Source: Clostridium sp. (GTDB lineage: Bacteria > Bacillota > Clostridia > Lachnospirales > Lachnospiraceae). From it: a stretch of DNA of 14,284 bases. The notes beneath the pieces were generated by a model. The model saw only the letters and a list, made by a program, of their open reading frames with translations. It made no database searches and was not told where the DNA came from. The DNA lies in assembly GCA_016302185.1 (NCBI GenBank), contig JAEDOC010000044.1:1-14284 (forward strand), in the 5' to 3' direction. Shown here in pieces: positions 12,314-14,284 of the stretch; within the stretch, counting starts at the first letter, position 1, and every line of letters starts with the position of its first letter. The position numbers were made by a program, and so were the translations under genes.

Positions 12314-14284
12314 TTATCGATCCACTTCCAGGAACTCCAGCGGATAACTCTTCAGCACCTTATCATTGGTTAAATCCAGCACCTGCAGTTCCCCGGTCAG
12401 GACTCCGTCCGCACCTTCAATATTGTAATGAATGGGCAGGGTAATGCTTCCACTCAATTCTCTGGGTTCCATGATCACCTTGGTTACATTTTCCCCATTT
12501 ACCACCTGTTTCATTACAATCGATACATTGATATAAGTATCTCCGGAGCTGGGGCCGAACAGATCCCGCAGCTGGAAATCATCATTGATTGCCGCCACAA
12601 AGTGGGTTCCTTTTCCGATGCTGACTGTATATCCTACCGCTGTGCCTTCCGGAACCTCTGTTTTGGCTTCCACCTCCTGGCGGATAATTTTTCCCTTTTC
12701 CACCGTTTCGCTCTTTTCTTCCTTCCGCTCTCCCAGTGTCAGTCCGAAGGTGTCCAGCACCACCTGAGCATTTTCTTCCGTCATTCCCTCAATCGAAGGC
12801 ATCGGTACGGTCGGAAGCTCCGGACCGGAGCTGACCACCAGAGTTACCGTATCTCCCGGATCAGCCCGTTCCGGTTCATAGCGAAGAACCGTTCCCTTCT
12901 CCACGGTTTCATTATTCTCTTCTTTCACTACAACCGTCAGCTTCTGCGCCTCCAGAAGCGCCTTTGCTGCATCTTCTGTCCGGTTTTCCAGTCCCATTGC
13001 CGTCAGATCCAGCTTTCCGCTGCCCTCTCCGATGGTAACCAGTACCTCCGACTGCTTGGAAACCACCGTTCCTTCCGGAATATTCTGGCCGATGACCAGA
13101 CCTTCCTCTTCATCGGAAGATTCCGCATACTCATAGCGGATCTTCAGAAAAGCTTCGCTGAGCGCTGTCTTCGCCTGTTCCTCAGTCATTCCCAGCAGCT
13201 CCGGTACACGGCTCTCGGTCGCTGACAAATCACTTCCTGCCTCTGTCGAAGTCTCCATCGGAGGAAGAAGGCTTCCGCCCGAGCCCAGATGGAAGATTCC
13301 GCCCAGCTTGGAGAAGATAACAACTACCACAACTACAATCAGAATTGCTGCAAGAACGCCGATAGAGGTCAACAATCGCTCCATCTGCGGATTCACATCT
13401 GCGGAGTCTGCCTTTTTTGCTTTTTTCCGCTTCGGATTCTCCGGCAAAGCCTGTTCAGAAATCCGATCCGAAGGACGATCCGCCGATCGATCCGCTTTGT
13501 TTTTCTGCGGATCCAGAAGGATCGTCAGATCCTCCTTGCAGTGCACCACTCTGGACGGTGCATCGTCCACCTCCGGTTCTTTCTTTAAATAGCGATCCTC
13601 CGGATCCACCAGCGCATGGCGAAGATCCGCCACCAGCTCATAGGCGTCCTGATACCTCTGGCTGGGTTTCTTATTGGTACATTTTAAAATAATCCGATCC
13701 AGACTGGGGGTAACCTCCGGGTTCAGCTGGCTGGCCGGAACTATCGGTTCCTCTAAATGGGCCAGCGCCACCGTAACCGTATTATCCCCCTCGAAGGGCA
13801 GCCTTCCGGTCACCATCTCATAGATGGTAATACCCAGGGAATAGATATCACTCCTGGCATCACTGTAGCCGCCTTTCGCCTGCTCCGGTGAGATATAGTG
13901 GACGGAACCTACTGCATTCATACCGATGGTCTGGGACGAAACGGCTCTGGCGATGCCGAAATCAGCCACCTTTACCTTACCGTCTCTGGAAATAATCATA
14001 TTCTGGGGCTTGATATCCCTGTGTACGATATGCTGGTCATGGGCGGTCGCGATGCCCTGCGCCACCTGAATTGCGATTCCGATGGTCTCCTTCACACCCA
14101 GATGACCTTTTTTCATAATATAGCTTTTTAACGTGATTCCCTCGATCAGCTCCATCACGATGTAATGGAGACTTCCCTCGTCCACGACATCGTAGACATT
14201 CACAATATTAGGATGAGACAGTCCGGCTGCCGCCTGCGCCTCCATTTTAAATTTGCTGACAAAATTGGAATCCTGACTGTATTC
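12314..14284 (-). CDS. prkC: Ser/Thr protein kinase with PASTA repeats, 5' part beyond the window
   Basis: The frame is open to the window edge (EYSQDSNFVSKFK precedes the first internal ATG at 14245), so the start, Gly-rich loop and ATP-binding Lys are missing only because the window ends. Numbering from that Met: HRDIKPQN (75-82) with the catalytic Asp, DFG (95-97), an activation loop with several Ser/Thr, SPEQ (119-122) in place of APE, a basic juxtamembrane region, one transmembrane helix (292-314), then three PASTA repeats (about 345-407, 412-474 and 482-545) and a C-terminal beta-rich extension without PASTA pattern (546-643). The kinase domain is cytoplasmic; PASTA repeats outside bind muropeptides or lipid II in known homologues and couple growth and germination to phosphorylation. 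It heads the visible part of the rsgA-rpe-thiN operon; the PP2C phosphatase gene prpC is expected upstream, off the window. Confidence 0.96.
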   Translation of the reverse strand, partial: EYSQDSNFVSKFKMEAQAAAGLSHPNIVNVYDVVDEGSLHYIVMELIEGITLKSYIMKKGHLGVKETIGIAIQVAQGIATAHDQHIVHRDIKPQNMIISRDGKVKVADFGIARAVSSQTIGMNAVGSVHYISPEQAKGGYSDARSDIYSLGITIYEMVTGRLPFEGDNTVTVALAHLEEPIVPASQLNPEVTPSLDRIILKCTNKKPSQRYQDAYELVADLRHALVDPEDRYLKKEPEVDDAPSRVVHCKEDLTILLDPQKNKADRSADRPSDRISEQALPENPKRKKAKKADSADVNPQMERLLTSIGVLAAILIVVVVVVIFSKLGGIFHLGSGGSLLPPMETSTEAGSDLSATESRVPELLGMTEEQAKTALSEAFLKIRYEYAESSDEEEGLVIGQNIPEGTVVSKQSEVLVTIGEGSGKLDLTAMGLENRTEDAAKALLEAQKLTVVVKEENNETVEKGTVLRYEPERADPGDTVTLVVSSGPELPTVPMPSIEGMTEENAQVVLDTFGLTLGERKEEKSETVEKGKIIRQEVEAKTEVPEGTAVGYTVSIGKGTHFVAAINDDFQLRDLFGPSSGDTYINVSIVMKQVVNGENVTKVIMEPRELSGSITLPIHYNIEGADGVLTGELQVLDLTNDKVLKSYPLEFLEVDR

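Overview
The window looks like chromosomal DNA of a Clostridia member, most plausibly Lachnospiraceae. The grounds are strong AGGAGG-type ribosome binding sites, near-consensus sigma-A promoters, the Firmicutes cluster prkC-rsgA-rpe-thiN, an ECF-type vitamin transporter component and moderate GC (about half G+C in the core lines I counted). All genes but one are on the minus strand, so transcription runs from the right edge to the left.

Right half, housekeeping (reading leftwards from 14284). prkC (Ser/Thr kinase with PASTA repeats, cut by the window edge), rsgA (ribosome-assembly GTPase), rpe (ribulose-phosphate epimerase) and thiN (thiamine pyrophosphokinase) form a tight operon with 12-14 nt gaps and one 8-nt overlap. 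After a gap holding a promoter and a nested stem-loop leader comes a two-gene vitamin-salvage unit: an ECF S-component and a pyridoxal/pyridoxamine kinase. serS follows with its own promoter and a divergent class II active site. Next are an ArsB/SLC13-like permease and an ApgM-type phosphoglycerate mutase that ends in a clear terminator.

Left third, accessory. A TetR-family repressor gene opens a compact operon: tetR, a flavodoxin, a membrane-anchored protein (A), a shortened SRAP/YedK-HMCES-family protein and a second membrane-anchored protein (B). A 21-codon ORF overlaps the end of B by ATGA, and a terminator follows. The operon promoter is a perfect TTGACA-N17-TATAAT. It is covered by two AGCT-N10-AGCT inverted repeats 25 bp apart, which predicts tight TetR autoregulation. 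A and B share a C-terminal motif and look like distant paralogues. The SRAP protein keeps Cys2, NARAET and FYEW but seems to have lost an internal block that normally carries the catalytic His motif. I recognise no known system with this gene set, and it is the best candidate here for something undescribed.

The far left holds one AT-rich plus-strand gene for a small two-helix membrane protein with a YcxB-like C-terminus, convergent with the TetR operon. I saw no tRNA, rRNA, CRISPR array, insertion sequence or prophage gene. No gene-free stretch exceeds 300 bases.
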